This document shows positions 22,188-34,163 of a DNA stretch of 64,000 nt, in pieces. The stretch comes from Marthasterias glacialis (taxonomy: Eukaryota > Echinodermata > Asteroidea > Forcipulatida > Asteriidae): positions 2,051,001 through 2,115,000 of the forward strand of contig OU452231.1 in the NCBI GenBank assembly GCA_911728455.2, read 5' to 3'. A model generated the notes under the pieces. The model worked only from the letters and a program-made list of their open reading frames with translations, searched no databases and was not told the origin of the DNA. The stretch's first letter is position 1; the number at the start of each line of letters is the position of its first letter. Made by a program: the position numbers and the translations under genes.

Positions 22188-24330
22188 TTAATATACTGCA
22201 TCAAGGAAAAGTCTTGTGATGTAACATGTCTGCAGACTAACAGCCCACTGGAGGAGGTGTGTAAAGACTCTGAGGTGTTCAGTCTGTTTCAGGGTCTCTT
22301 GTAGGATGAGTCCTGTTGAACCGATGATAATCAGATGTACGGAAGTCTTGATATGCCACATTTTCTCCATCTCCATCTTCAGGTTTTGATATTTGTCTCG
22401 TTTTTCTTCCAAGCTTGCGTCTAATATTGCTGTCTGCTGGGATGCTGATCTCGAAACGTTTTGCTTCGTGTCTCTTTGTGTCTATGGCTATGCTGTCTGG
22501 TCTGTTGGCTGTGGATGCTGTATGTTTGTACAGGTTGGTCCCAGAGTAATTTCGTGTTGTTATCTTCTGTAACAGACTGTGGGGTGTGCTCATGCCATTT
22601 GGAAGTAGTCTTGAGGTCTGCCTGACGACAAAGCTGCCAGTCGATGATTGATGGCACTTGATTGTGTCTATTCATGCATTGTCTGGCTGTCATCATATAA
22701 CATCCACTGATATATGGTGGATAGTTTTTTTGGCAACTTCTCCACACATTCGGCACGTGACGGCAACCTGGAACTTCAAGATGTTTCATACGAATGTGAG
22801 CGCATGACTCGGTCTTGAATAGTATTATGGCTTTAAACAGCCAGCCGGGATCCTAATGCACATAACTCGATATTAAACAGGCCAGTGAAACTCTTTTTGC
22901 AGGAAAACAATTGGTTTATATTGTAATTAAATTACAGTAACTTACATAATACTACAGACAGAGACTTCAACCTCTCAGGCCAGGCTAACAGTTACTGGCG
23001 ACCTTAGGCCGCGGCCTGGCTTCAGTATCACCCCGTCCTTAATTAACATTCATAGTATCACTACGCTACTAACTGACAGTACTCCCATAATAGCCACCAC
23101 CATTCCCTCTGTTTCTGGTTTAAGCTGAGCATGCTGAAGCCACTTGTATGATGCCTCCATAGAAGCATTGACCATGAAGGGGCTTAGCTTTTGACTGATC
23201 TCTCATGGCATTAATAGCAGCATAGATGCGATATTTCTGTTTTTATGATGGGGAAAGATCACCAGTATCAGCCTTCTGATATCAGATTACATTTGCCTGT
23301 TTGATGATAGAATGAATGGGTTTGTTATCAAGATGGATTGTTTCAGGATACCAATGAGCCGGCCAGCTTTCTCTTCGACATAGCCACCCAGGGCAATCAC
23401 TGTTCGGTTGTTCATTCTTTGAGTCAAGCTGAAGAAAACCCCTTCTTCCAATCCTGTGCAGGAGAGAGTTCTACAGCTGCCCTTTGGTGGTGTAGTCGAT
23501 GGTTTGTCAAAAGCTTTCTCGTTTCTCTATCGAGCTGTTGTATTTCATCCTTCCGCCATCTTATGACACGAAATCTGTATGAATTGCCTCATAGGAATAG
23601 CATAGCTGTTTATGGCTGTTGTTTTGTGTCAGCTGTAGTTCAGTTGTCAGATTGAGACGGATACGCGGAGTGTATTCCTTCTGCAAGCGGCCTGTCAAGA
23701 TTTCGTTCCGTTGTTTCACATTCGCCTCCACACCAAGGTTACACCAGTTTCTATGTCTTTTACTGCTTCATTATTGGTGGTGTTGATATTTTCAAGCTGT
23801 GCTCTCTTGTCTCGCTAGATTGACATTTTCGCACATTTACCTATACCAAATCTCATACCAGTATCAGAAGAGTAGTGGCATACAGTTTCAGATCATCCAT
23901 GTGGCAGGTGGCTTATAATTTTATCAGGCAGAGCAGTACCTTTTCCAACACTACCAATGTTCAACCGTTGTAATTCATTGCTGAGAGGATTGAGGGCAAT
24001 GTTGTTGTTGATCACCAGAGATCTAGTCACAAAATCGTTGTTGGGTTAATTCAAACACAGGGCGGGGAGTTTGCCAATGCTGATGCAACCTCTTACGGTA
24101 GGCTCCATTGTTGGACAAAGCAGTGTAGTAAAATGATCTTTTCAGCTTCTTCATTATTTTAACGGCGAGGTCCATTTTCGACATTGACGTGTTTGTCTTG
24201 TAAGGTGTAACGAGCAACAGACAGCTGTAGAATCTGATGACGATTTTTGTGCCCTCAACTCAATAGCCTGTGATGATTGTCTGGACATTTCCCAAGTCAC
24301 ACGAGCATTGTTGGAATTGGGCGAGGAACT
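22188..24330 (-). mobile_element. Decayed non-LTR retrotransposon (LINE), left-arm copy
   Basis: On the minus strand, in order: AYRKRLHQHWQT (24,023-24,217), the reverse-transcriptase block IALNPLSNEL (about 23,940-24,000), and a C-terminal region with LLWDQPVQT, ANRPDSIAID and IIIGSTG (22,188-22,789). The last resembles the region following the reverse transcriptase in some LINE families. Frames are broken by shifts and stops, and the catalytic Y-x-D-D box is destroyed. A mirrored copy lies at 45.44-47.64 kb and a third partial copy at 2.4-4.9 kb. The insertion therefore predates the duplications. Confidence 0.75.
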
Positions 24331-25433
24331 ATTATTATCATTTTAATTTCGGTATTACCGTAATCCCCGTAGCCTTACATACTCGTGTACTGTACTAGTA
24401 AAAGCACATTTCCTGTTATTGTCTGTAAAAGGCAGATACATCAATTAATTAACTTGTTCCAGTCGACTTAAAGCTCTTGGGAAGGACGAGTTGACAAAAA
24501 TTCATTGAGTGATTAACTTAAAATTAACATTGCTACGCTCATTATTTTTACGCAGCGGCGAAATTAGGGTAAATGTTTAGGAGGGCAGAAGGGGATGCAC
24601 CATTTTTTCTGGTGGTCCTTCTGGCCATTAAAACTGTAGTTTCCGTTTGCAATTTTCCTAAAGAAGCCCCTTTCAGTGCTCTTGGTATGCCATTGATAGG
24701 AGAATCTGACGTGGAGGTTTAAAAATAACGGCATGTAAATAAAAAATAGTTTTAAAGCCATCGAAATTACTGCTAAAATCGTACTTAATAATTCTCTATC
24801 AAACCAAACGTTGCCTTTTCCAAATCGAACGGAAAGACCGTAGGGCGTACTTACTCTAAATTAATTAGATACAGAAACCATAATTGATTTAAATTGATCA
24901 CAAGTACCACAGTTGAATAAACACAGCCTATATTGAACAATGTTAGCTGGACGTTGAAGTAGTCATACATAATTTATTGATCTCATTTGGATTGATTCAT
25001 TTTCGATTTCATACTGGTTACAGCAAAGCAGGTGGGTGTTGTGTTTGGATGTCAGATGCTGGAGGCTGAAGATCGTTTGCTGCCTGTTTGTGCCCTATCC
25101 ATGTCATTATCGACAATCTGAGTTTGGACCGTTTGTGTTTTAATATAGATCCGCGTCAGGATCACTAATTCTGTTATTTGACTGTTCTAAGGGATTAATG
25201 CCAAAAAAAAAAGAAAAAGAAAAAAAAAAGTAAATAAAAATACTAACAAAACAAAACAAAACCTCAACTACCTAAAATCTTAAAAATTGTCCATATATTA
25301 ATTTTAAAATTATCTTTAACAAAATGCTTACAGTCAACACAACATTAGTGGTACTAATCAATAAAATACGCCTATAAATAAGTCACACGAAATGAAATGA
25401 GTGTAAGTTAGTCTCCTTTCATCGCCTCAAAAT
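24331..25433. other. 3' flank of gene C
   Basis: Non-coding and mirrored at about 44,236-45,440. It contains an A-rich stretch at 25,201-25,260. A shortened version sits in the X region (4870-5280). No gene is visible; the 65-codon minus frame at 24,564-24,761 has no domain. Confidence 0.5.
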
Positions 25434-28400
25434 TTAGCAAACTTCCATAGTAACTTCCTTCACCATCACTTCACAAAAGTTGAGAATCTCGCGTCTGTTC
25501 GGGATATCAACGCTCACGTATCGCGCCCTCAACGGTGGGCCACATTCAAACGGAATAGTACCGCCACGTGGTGCAGCCTGTTCACTGGTAACCGGCGAAC
25601 CGCATGGGCTGTTGTTGGTAATGTTGGCACTTGGTCCTGCTCGTGCTACACCACCAACAAGTCTTTCGCCTATAAAGGAACAGTTGAAAAAAATTAGTAT
25701 TATTATCTGCAAAGACCCAACTATCAGCACCCTTTAATGGGAGACTTCGGAACGATAAGTGGCAGCAGACTTACCAGGTAAATTGTCATAGTTTACGTAG
25801 TAATGAGCATGCGCACATTTCCTAGAACAATGGATATACCTGGTATGTCTGCTGCCACCTAGTGTTCTCAAAAGTCTCCCGACGTTTCTCCAGTCTCAAG
25901 GGATACGGTAATGAGGCTGTGTCTGAATTTATGGCTCCGGCTCCGACACCAAAAATCCCACTTTAAGGTTGTCAACGGGCAAAGTCATAGCCGAAGTCGC
26001 TTGATTCGGACCTCCGGCCTTATACGTCCAATTTCCATTTCAATCTACAATTTCATTTTAGCCACAAGTTTAACTTACTGCAGCACCACCCGCGGTTGAG
26101 GACAGTTATTTTACTGATGCAATGTTCCCTACCAAGATCTACTCTCCACCATGGTCCAAGATCCTTCTCGGGTTCTGTATGAACAAAAATATGAGGGAAA
26201 CAAGAAGTGTGACATGCTGGTACTTGATAGGGAGACCGCCAACATTAGGTCTAGATAGCTCAGTGGGTAGAGTGGTGGTGTTAAAGGGGAATCGCTCTCT
26301 CGGTGATTCAGTCATTTGATAAACACCCTCTTTTGACTCATTGTCTTTCAACCCATATTGTTTTACCGTATGGTGTGGGGACACAGACACTGGGGGAGAA
26401 AACCCCTATGACACCGGCACTTTAATCTGCAGGCCGCAGGTTTCAATCCCGTTCTCGTCAATTTTTCTTTCTTCATTCCAAAAAGTTAATTAAAATGAAT
26501 TACACAGTTAGTTTCCCTGGTGTTTTATTACTTGATGGTTGGTAATTAAACAGTAAACGGCACTCCTTAAAAACATGTACGACTTGGTTTTTATTATCAA
26601 CAAACCAAATTAGCATCGCACATTTTGCATTGTAAAAAACAGCTCATGTGCATTGATAATACTGCTGTTTTTGTCATAGCGATTAACTCCTTTAGCGCCC
26701 TCTAGTGATGGGCAAACGGCATTTGTCTTCTCTCAACCTGTAAGAATTACATATCCTCTTTCTGAAACAAATTTTCAAGCGCAAATTTTAATTGAAAAAA
26801 AAAATATTTTTGAAGGGGTAAAAATAGAAATTGGAATTGACAGAATAAAAATCCATGTTACCAAAAACAGTGTGAGTACAGACGCCATTCTCGGTGGTGA
26901 TAATTTTCCCATCTACCGCTTTCGCCGATGTCCTCGATTGATACGTAGAGCTCTGGTCTGTCGGTTTCCCAATTATGGACAGTTCCTCTGAAAATTAGCA
27001 AATTATTAAACAGCCTTCGGGTGAGTACAATTATTGCAAGCGCTTGTCTGCTTCGCTTGAACATTTTTGCCCGTTAATTTTGAATTCATCATACACGGTC
27101 AGTTGTTTCGGTATACCGCCTGAATAATACAACCGTGTAGGCTTGATCGGTACCAACGACCATGACTGGTGGCATAATTTGTGTTAAATTATGTGGCTAG
27201 CCTTTACGCACACAAGAAATAGTAAATTTATGAAAGTATAGCGAATAAACGTGAACGCAGTTTCTTGTTTTGTTCAAACAGTCTTTGACAAAAGCAATTG
27301 TTTTAAACGTACTAATTTTCCTTAATTTAGTTGCATGAATATTTGCCGAAAGATTTTTTTTCTGATTTGTTTTGTCTGACCGAATTTTGACAAATGATGG
27401 TGTTTAAAAACAAAAATTTAAAGTTTTGCACATGCCACGGACAATGAACAAAATACATAAACATGCAACATTGTTTGTACATGGCTGATGGGGGTGAATA
27501 AATGACGAGATCCCTACTGTAACTCATTCTTAGTTTTGAAATAACTACCACTTGTCATTGGCGGATTGTTTTGTGTAATACCAGAAATGAAAGTTCCTTG
27601 CAATCTATAAAAAAGCTATTTAAAAACTAAATTTTAGCAGTTTTAATCCTGTGGGACACGACTGTGTGGGCGAACCTCAAAACAAAAATTAACATTCATG
27701 ATTCCTTTACCGTCCGCAATGGTCTCACGTCACCTCCAGCTAGATGCTCTTTCTTGCCATTTAATGAACAACATTAGGTTTGCACTAGGTTCGGAAAGTC
27801 TGTACACCCTTTATTTATTTATTTTTTGACCTGGGAAGGCATACTATGCACTAATACCAACTGCATGGAAATTGAGGCTTTGTTGATATGAGGGTAGTTA
27901 CGTGTACATTGACTTTGGTGTGACCAGAATCATGTAGGTTCAGATCCCCCTTTGATTTGCTCTGCTATTGGTGTATCAGATATGTGGAACAATATCTAGC
28001 TGTAACAACAATTAGCGCGGGTGAAAAATAAAGTTTTAATTTAATGTTCTTAGTACAAATCCTGAAAACAGCATTGGAAGACCAACATCACTTTTGCTTA
28101 ATTTCAGTTAAGACAAAACATGTGGTTGGTTGTTTTAATTAAAACGCTAACATTGATGAAAGGTGGCGTGTCGTAGTCGAGCGGTCTTGCGCACCGAATT
28201 CAAGTTCTGGTGGCTGAGTCATCACAATGTGGATTCGAGTCTCGGTCCCGGCACTTGTGTCCTTGAGCAAGACACTTAACTATGATTGCTCATTGGCTTT
28301 TATGTCCTTACTTGAGGATACTGCCGAGTAACTAAGTAGAAGTAGAGGAAGTGTTGAAAAATGAATGGTATACCTTCACAATCAAACAGATTCAAAATCT

Positions 28401-30405
28401 GTCTTTGATCTTCGGTGAAGACAGGTTGCTCGATGTAATACGGTGTCGGCATTGTTGGAGGGAGCATACTCAAACCACCCGGCATTACACTCGTACATAA
28501 ACATCGGCTGTCGAACCCCACCGACAACAGCCAGCGTAGTCTGGATCCGTGCCGGTCTGCTACCTGACCAATGAGACATGTCTTGGCTGTCACTTCTACA
28601 GTGATGAAGTAGACTATTGAGGAAAAAGTGGATTCTTAATAGTAAGGACAAGATGTAAAGATCGCTGTTTTAGAGGACAAGTCTCAAATGCTTAAAACCA
28701 GAACAATCTTAACGTATTTCGTGAAGTCAAATGTTCATGCCATAATAATTGATAATACAAAATAAAATCATAAAATACACACACACACACACACACACAC
28801 AGTCGTGAATCACTGTTATGTCCGAGGACTTCTATTGTTAGTTCTATTGTTCCTGTACTGAAGCAATCCCCATTGGTTTTATACACAAATGGCGTCCGAG
28901 GATCCGTGAAAACAAAGAACTGACTAGTGAGGACCTATTGTCCCTATTGAAAAATGTCCTCGGAGCATATGGTCAAACATGCCCACACACACACACACAG
29001 TCTTTTTAACACCGAGTTGTGGGGACTCCCTATTGTTGTTCTATTATTCCCTTTTCTAAAGAATCCCTCTGTGGGGACAGAGTTTGACAAAGAAAAACGT
29101 TGTGGGGACCTTTGTTCCATTGTATAAATGTCCCCACAACGGTGTGTGTGCCTACCCACACACACACACACACACAAGTGTGTATTTACCTCCAATCGGG
29201 GACCTCCTATTGTTCCTCTTTTGTTTGTACTTTAACTTTTTAGCAACAGCTCCCATTGGTTTTGAACACGATTTCCAACTAGGGACCTTTTCCAACCGGG
29301 GACTTTATTGTCCTCTTTTGTTATAGGTCCCCGGTTTGAATGCCTAAACAAACTCACACACACAGGAGAAAAATATTCCCGTTTAGATTCCAGTTCCATC
29401 CTAATAATATGTTCTGTTAGTATAAAAGAGAATCAGTGGCTTAATCAGAGCAGTAAATTCGTTAATATTTGAATTTCTTTTAAGTTGAAAGGCTTACATT
29501 TTTTTTGACTGTTTGACTGAGGTGATTATAGCGTGATAACAATGATTAAAAGTAAAAAATATTCTGTTAAACATGTTGCCTCTCTTTCACCTCATTGAAC
29601 AAGATAATACATTTTGAAACGCAAGTGATTTTTGTTTTTGTGTGTGTTTATTAATAGGACATATATTAAGGAACACAAATTAATGCATCAATAATTTTAC
29701 TTGTGGAGACATTTTGAAATTTATAAGTTTCAATGAACATACTTCGTCTTAACTTATAGACACCCGTAAAAACAAAGGAATTTCAGTTTCGATATCTCGC
29801 ACACAGTTTGGGCATCATCTTTGATGCGTTGCTATGGTTTTAACATAAACCTATATTGTTTTCGTCATATAAATTACTCTTTTTAACCCTCGGGTCGTCC
29901 GCAATGAACATTTTTCGAGGTGGATCCACAAGCTGATTTTTTACCAACACCCTGTCTTTTAGGGCAATAACCCCCTATGCAAGCCCAAAGCTACACTAAA
30001 TGACCATGTGGGTGAATTGGAGTGCCAGTCAAGACTTGGAATTGTGTTATTTACGATCAGTGTGCGGCCGCAAGTTGTTTTCACGAAGTGCATACCGCCT
30101 TGTGCCAATGACCCTTAGCACAAGGGTCAATCAATTACTGCACGGAGACAGGTGGCTGCTGTCTTTCAACACTCCTTACTCTGCAGTGGTTAGGGCCTGG
30201 CCAATGAAAGTCTACAGGCTTGTGAGGTATACCAGGAGTAAGGTTTACATGGAATCTTGGCTTTTTTGGCCCATTGAAAAAAACGTAAGGCCATATTTGT
30301 TAGTACCTGCTGAATTTTTTTCAGCACGTGGTTGACACAAGGGTTTTAATAATACTCACCACAGAATAGAGTGAAACATATCGTCATCCATATACGTTGC
30401 GTCAT
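25434..30405 (-). CDS. Gene C: divergent paralogue, Cys4 domain plus F-type lectin domain
   Basis: Exons on the minus strand: 30360-30405, 28374-28595, 26862-26987, 26079-26174 and 25434-25669. All introns are phase 1, giving 241 residues. Exon 1 encodes MTQRIWMTICFTLFCG. Exon 2 (74 codons) keeps the four cysteines (KTCL, RCLC, FDCE) but is otherwise quite different from A/B. The lectin domain has SIIGKPTDQSS, CTHT, GPWWRVDLG, NRGWCCSERLVG, PCGSPV, FECGPP and FCE. The His and both Arg of the known fucose site are kept and the Asp is Trp. The C-terminus is shorter, ending MEVC. Introns hold two tRNA-like repeats, three structured (CA)n-embedded units and a MITE-like insertion. C and C' form a distinct subfamily with their own promoter sequence. 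Intact. Confidence 0.88.
26255..26460 (+). repeat. tRNA-like repeat with widely separated A and B boxes (intron 3/4 region of C)
   Basis: A good A box (TAGCTCAGTGGGTAGAG, from about 26,265) and a B-box-like GCAGGTTTCAATCCCG (about 26,435) are about 170 bases apart, far beyond normal tRNA spacing. The intervening piece resembles sequence near 58,985-59,040 (CCCTCTTTTGACTCA), suggesting an insertion or a composite SINE. It is mirrored at 43,205-43,430, and is not a functional tRNA gene. Confidence 0.5.
28165..28295 (+). mobile_element. tRNA-Leu-like SINE head in intron 2 of gene C
   Basis: An A-box-like TAGTCGAGCGGTCTTGCGC and B-box-like TGGATTCGAGTCTCGG are followed by CCTTGAGCAAGACACTTAAC, as in the SINE at 7300-7560. 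Mirrored at 41,280-41,405 in C', so it was inserted before the palindrome formed. Confidence 0.65.
28776..29364. repeat. Three structured units embedded in (CA)n tracts, intron 1 of gene C
   Basis: Three units of about 180-195 bp, separated by (CA)n runs (28,777-28,801, 28,983-28,999, 29,157-29,176, 29,354-29,363). Each holds three direct copies of a short word and then one inverted copy. The word differs between units: CCGAGGAC with GTCCTCGG; GTGGGGAC with GTCCCCAC; CGGGGACC with GGTCCCCG. Both arms of each unit changed together. The mirrored position in C' carries one unit with yet another word (GTGTGGACC). No coding potential. Confidence 0.75.
29887..30343. mobile_element. MITE-like element in intron 1 of gene C
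   Basis: Starts CCCTCGGGTCGTCC and ends GTTGACACAAGGG, with TTTTAA on both sides as a possible 6-bp target duplication. A shorter inverted copy lies at 63,071-63,362 in gene E, and the mirror position in C' lacks it. The 111-codon plus frame inside is partly shared between copies but shows no domain. Confidence 0.65.
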
Positions 30406-31040
30406 CTTAATCTCCAACAACACTCCTGGTTTCGTTTTTTTTTTACCGCCCTCGACAGAATTTTAGATGAAAAAATGTGTTTGAAAAACAAATTTATGCT
30501 TTGATCGTGGTAATTTAAAAACTACGCGTTTGAGCAAAGGCTATTTATTCACACATCACAAAGACGCTCAACATTCCAAACAGACTGTGACTTGCATGGA
30601 AGTGTTACCGTTTCTGGAGGTTAGGGAGTGTGTGCTAACCGTAGGCTAATGAACCATTGTTAATTGCTGCACGGGAAGGAGCTCTAAATATTTGATCACG
30701 TGTGTACCAAGGGGTGGGAACAATATAGGAACAATATAGCAAAGAGTACCATACGGTTGCCATGACGATATGGTTGGACAAAAAGTGGTATCAATGAAGA
30801 GTTATAATTCTTAAGTTCTCATCTGAGTAAGCTTAAATTTTGTTCTAAACCTTGATTGTTGTCGGTGTCGATTCCAATCAATATTGTGTCCTCTCTAAGT
30901 AGAGGACAGCGCATTTCGCTTGCCTTTACTTAATGGACTTTAATGGACTTAGATCCAATGCTGATATCTTTGATCTTTCTTGCTCTATGAGTATAAGTGA
31001 ACGTCATTTATTAATCATGGAACAATGGTGAACTTGACAA
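30406..31040 (-). promoter_or_regulatory. Upstream region of gene C, partly conserved upstream of C'
   Basis: About 30,870-31,040 mirrors 39,480-39,650 (shared word TTAATGGACTTTAATGGACT and the GAGGACA words). The stretch next to exon 1 (30,406-30,860) has no counterpart. The GAAGAGTCTCTTC block of the A/B-type genes is absent. A promoter is presumed by position only. Confidence 0.4.
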
Positions 31041-31288
31041 AACAGTCACGGAGACTTACAACCACTTGTCATGAATGCTCAGCGCATCCATCGGGGTCAG
31101 ACAGACATTTTGACATGGACATCAATTCAGCCAGAAACTCTTTATCCGTACTATATAACTTTTAATATCAACTAAAACTAAGGCCAAGTAAAAAAACCCA
31201 AAAATACCAGCTGATCGTCCCCGCCCACATCCTTTTTTTCAGGCCACATCCTTTTTTGTGTTATTTGGTTGTTGTTTTTTTTTTTTCC
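31041..31288. other. Spacer DNA between the C promoter and the piggyBac element
   Basis: No gene or repeat recognised. It includes short T-rich runs near 31,230-31,286. Confidence 0.4.
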
Positions 31289-34031
31289 TTAACCCTTTAA
31301 ACTCGACCCCTTTTTTGACAATTTTGCATGTGCTCAGGTTATTTAATAAAATGACTGGTTTACTTCTCAGAAACAAGATAACATTATACATCATTAAAAA
31401 GCTTACATATAGGGCTATATTTTTAGCTAATTTTTGACCCCCCACAGGGTTTTGAAAAAAAATTACGGCCATTTTAAAATCCATATTTTGATTTTGAAAT
31501 TCCATATTTTTTCATATTTTATGTAAATTTGATAATTTCCAAGTGTGTTGAAACAGTTTGGGTGCCATTTTTGAAATCTACATCATCTGATCTCCTTATA
31601 GAGGTAAAACAATGAAGAAAAAGTATTAATTTTACCTCCCAAAATTTAGCTTATACATTTCCACATTTTTTCTTTGTTTGTGACAACGTTGCAAAAATAA
31701 AACACACTATTATCTTGCATTAGTTTATAATGTTTTATGTAAAACAACTGCATCAAGTCATACACCACTGTAAAGGTAAGTACTTGATCAACAATAATAT
31801 TGAGTTTATGATCCTATTTGAATATCACAACAAATATTGCATAATGATTATTATCAAATATGTAAACTGAAAAATGGTTTATATGGTAATAATTTACACA
31901 TTTCAACATCAATTCTGCTAAATATGCATTTCACTTTGTTCTGTGTTTCAATTTAGGGCAGCTTGTTGCAAAGTACAGTTATATTATTGGTATCCCTCTT
32001 GGTATTTTCTCAAATAATAAAATAAAAGAGGACCCTATTTGAATAATAAATGGAAATTGATGGCCATCTTTGTTTTCTGTTTTTTCCCCGGCCTTTTTTC
32101 AATTTTCTAGGCAACATTGAAAACTGTTTTGAAACTATGTATTTCAACCAAAATGTCACAACAAAGCAACAAAGTGGCAACTGCATTAGTGGAAGTGATG
32201 AGATTCTTTTTATATCCAGTTACAATGAGTTATAATAGGAACATGTTGTTGTTTGAAATTACATCAATTATGGTACGTAAATGTATACCTAAAAGCTACA
32301 TGCTACGCTTTGGTTGCTACGCTTTATGTAATTTTGTACAAAAAAGTACATGTATCAGATAAAAATCATACCATGTTCGAAACCTACATGTACATGTATT
32401 ACAATGTGCATGAAGATGGTCAGGTACATGTAAGAAACAATTATTACATATTTTCGTGCCTTATCTTGAAACAGTTTCTTGTAGGTATTATGCACAAGGG
32501 AATATTGCAAGCTGAACATTTCCATATGGTTCGAGTTTCTTTTTGTTCAAGTTATAGCAGTAGTGGCAGTTTTTCCTTCCAACCTTTGCACGATTCGATC
32601 TGTCATCTGAAATGTGAAGCTCTTCAGGTAGATGGACAGCAGGAGGAGGCACATTTGGTTCAGGCAGAAGATTTTCACCAACAAGTTCGATCACAAGCTG
32701 CTTGCGAAAAGCCTTCTGGCTGATGATCGGCAAACCAAGAGCAGTGTTCATTTCCTTATGTATTATGAACGAATTGACAATGGCAATATCAATAAAATGA
32801 TAAAATAAAGTTTTATACCATTTACGAGTTTTGTGCAGCACATTGTAACACTGCACAAGTTGATCAGAAAGGTCAACTCCACCCATTGATTTGTTGTAGT
32901 CCTTTACTGCTGGAGGGATGGGGATATTGATTTGGTCAAAGGCTCCAGTCTCACGGTTTTTCGTTTTCCTTTGTACTGTATCTGGTCCACAAGCCCTATG
33001 CATTGTAGACAGCATTGAAACCTCTCTGGTGTCTTTCCATTTGACAAAAAGTAACTCATTGTCTCGTAACCAACGAATTGTTCCACGTGGTGAATTCTTT
33101 GCTAATTTGTTTTCTTTTGACTTTGGGAAGCCACGGCGATTTTCTCTTATGGTCCCACATGCAAGTGTCTTCATCTGAAATAGGTCATGAAACAAAGTAG
33201 GGCTGGAATAAAAGTTATCTACAAAAAGCTGATAACCTTGTCCTAAATAGGGCCTCATAAGTCTGGTAACAACATCATATGTCAGCCCCTTGTCCGACTG
33301 TTCTTCTGTCTTCCCAGCATAGATGGTAAAATCGCACGTGTAACCACTTTTGGAATCACAAATTACAAACAATTTGAAGCCCCACTTTGTCGGTTTATCT
33401 TTGATGTATTTTTTTATTCCAATACGTGCTTTTGAGGCGACCATTCGTTCATCAATAGAAACATTGATATTTGGCACGTAGAATGACTGACATGCTAAAC
33501 GTATCTCATCATATAATGGACGAACTTTGAACAGTCGGTCATATCGTGGGTCGTTGATGACTTTCCGGCGTTGATTCTCCTCATCTTCATCTGGATCACT
33601 GATGTGAAGATTCCATAAAATGGGCAGGAACTTTGACCGCGACATGATTCTTTTGGCGAAGGGTTGGCCAAAAAACCCATCTTCGGACCAATATTCTTGT
33701 AGCGTCGGCACTGACACCAGGCCCATGAAGATAACTATGGCAATGAAGCTGTACATCTCTTCTACTGATGTACCTTTCCACTTGTATTTCTTCCCAGCCT
33801 CCTTCATCTTTTTTCCTTGCTTGTTGGTATTTTTTACCAGAGATCTCATGACGTTTGCACTAAAATAACGCTTGAATAGCTGACCAGGGGTGTAGTTATG
33901 CACTGCAGGTAGTTGGGTGCCGGGCTCTTGATTCGGGGTAAATGATGGTTGACGCCCAAGACCAACATCAATTTCATTTTCACTCTTCCATGGGGGATAC
34001 ATGGTGGAATGTATAAGGTAAGTAGAGAACC
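31289..34031 (-). mobile_element. piggyBac-family transposon, 5' end not found
   Basis: The 3' end is probably TTAACCCTTTAAACTCGACC at 31,289, which has the TTAA target and CCC start usual for the family. About 1.2 kb of AT-rich sequence follows before the end of the transposase ORF. On the other side the ORF start (34,002) lies within about 30 bases of gene D intron sequence. A TTAA is present at 34,032-34,035, but there is no GGG-ending inverted repeat. The 5' end appears truncated or too diverged to recognise. Confidence 0.65.
32488..34002 (-). CDS. piggyBac-type transposase (DDE/D superfamily)
   Basis: An uninterrupted 504-codon frame, the only long ORF in the window. It resembles PGBD-type transposases: the N-terminal region has TPGQLFKRYFS and EEMYSFIAIVIFMGLV, followed by the RNase H-like core. 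The three catalytic Asp expected for the family are visible in NVSIDERMV (about residue 178), YQLFVDNFYSS (about 255) and MGGVDLSDQ (about 370). The C-terminal cysteine-rich zinc region is short (NCHYCY then FPCA), where family members usually have six or more Cys/His. The N-terminus also looks short. It is probably a recently active but trimmed copy; whether it can still act is unclear. It lies in the spacer of the inverted repeat. Confidence 0.85.
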   Translation of the reverse strand: MYPPWKSENEIDVGLGRQPSFTPNQEPGTQLPAVHNYTPGQLFKRYFSANVMRSLVKNTNKQGKKMKEAGKKYKWKGTSVEEMYSFIAIVIFMGLVSVPTLQEYWSEDGFFGQPFAKRIMSRSKFLPILWNLHISDPDEDEENQRRKVINDPRYDRLFKVRPLYDEIRLACQSFYVPNINVSIDERMVASKARIGIKKYIKDKPTKWGFKLFVICDSKSGYTCDFTIYAGKTEEQSDKGLTYDVVTRLMRPYLGQGYQLFVDNFYSSPTLFHDLFQMKTLACGTIRENRRGFPKSKENKLAKNSPRGTIRWLRDNELLFVKWKDTREVSMLSTMHRACGPDTVQRKTKNRETGAFDQINIPIPPAVKDYNKSMGGVDLSDQLVQCYNVLHKTRKWYKTLFYHFIDIAIVNSFIIHKEMNTALGLPIISQKAFRKQLVIELVGENLLPEPNVPPPAVHLPEELHISDDRSNRAKVGRKNCHYCYNLNKKKLEPYGNVQLAIFPCA

Positions 34032-34163
34032 TTAACTAAGATCAGGAAGGGAAGACACACGTTTCCCAGCTGAAACAACAGAGAGTTGTTTTGATGATCG
34101 ATTTCGACACATCCTTTTAAATGGTATAATGTTTTTTTTTTTTTTAATGTTCGCATTTCCCAG

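Larger units (their letters stand above)
13530..31040. repeat. Left arm of a giant inverted repeat
   Basis: This whole stretch recurs in reverse complement at about 39,480-55,143. It covers the promoter of A, genes B and C, the LINE in between, introns and intergenic DNA. Coordinates of matching points sum to about 69,990 at gene B, 69,670 at the 3' end of C and 70,520 at the C promoter. The drift comes from small insertions and deletions. Coding exons of B/B' and C/C' differ by only a few residues. The outer boundary lies about 60 bases upstream of exon 1 of A. The inner boundary lies upstream of the C promoter. Confidence 0.9.

Noticed and set aside
25480..25737. ORFs antisense to lectin exon 5 (also 9303-9512, 35,563-35,772 and 43,932-44,189)
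   Set aside because: They are shadows of the lectin exon; the sense strand has matching cysteines, splice sites and stop codons in all copies.
28165..28295. Functional tRNA-Leu gene
   Set aside because: Both boxes are degenerate and the sequence continues into SINE body shared with other sites; no complete cloverleaf could be drawn.
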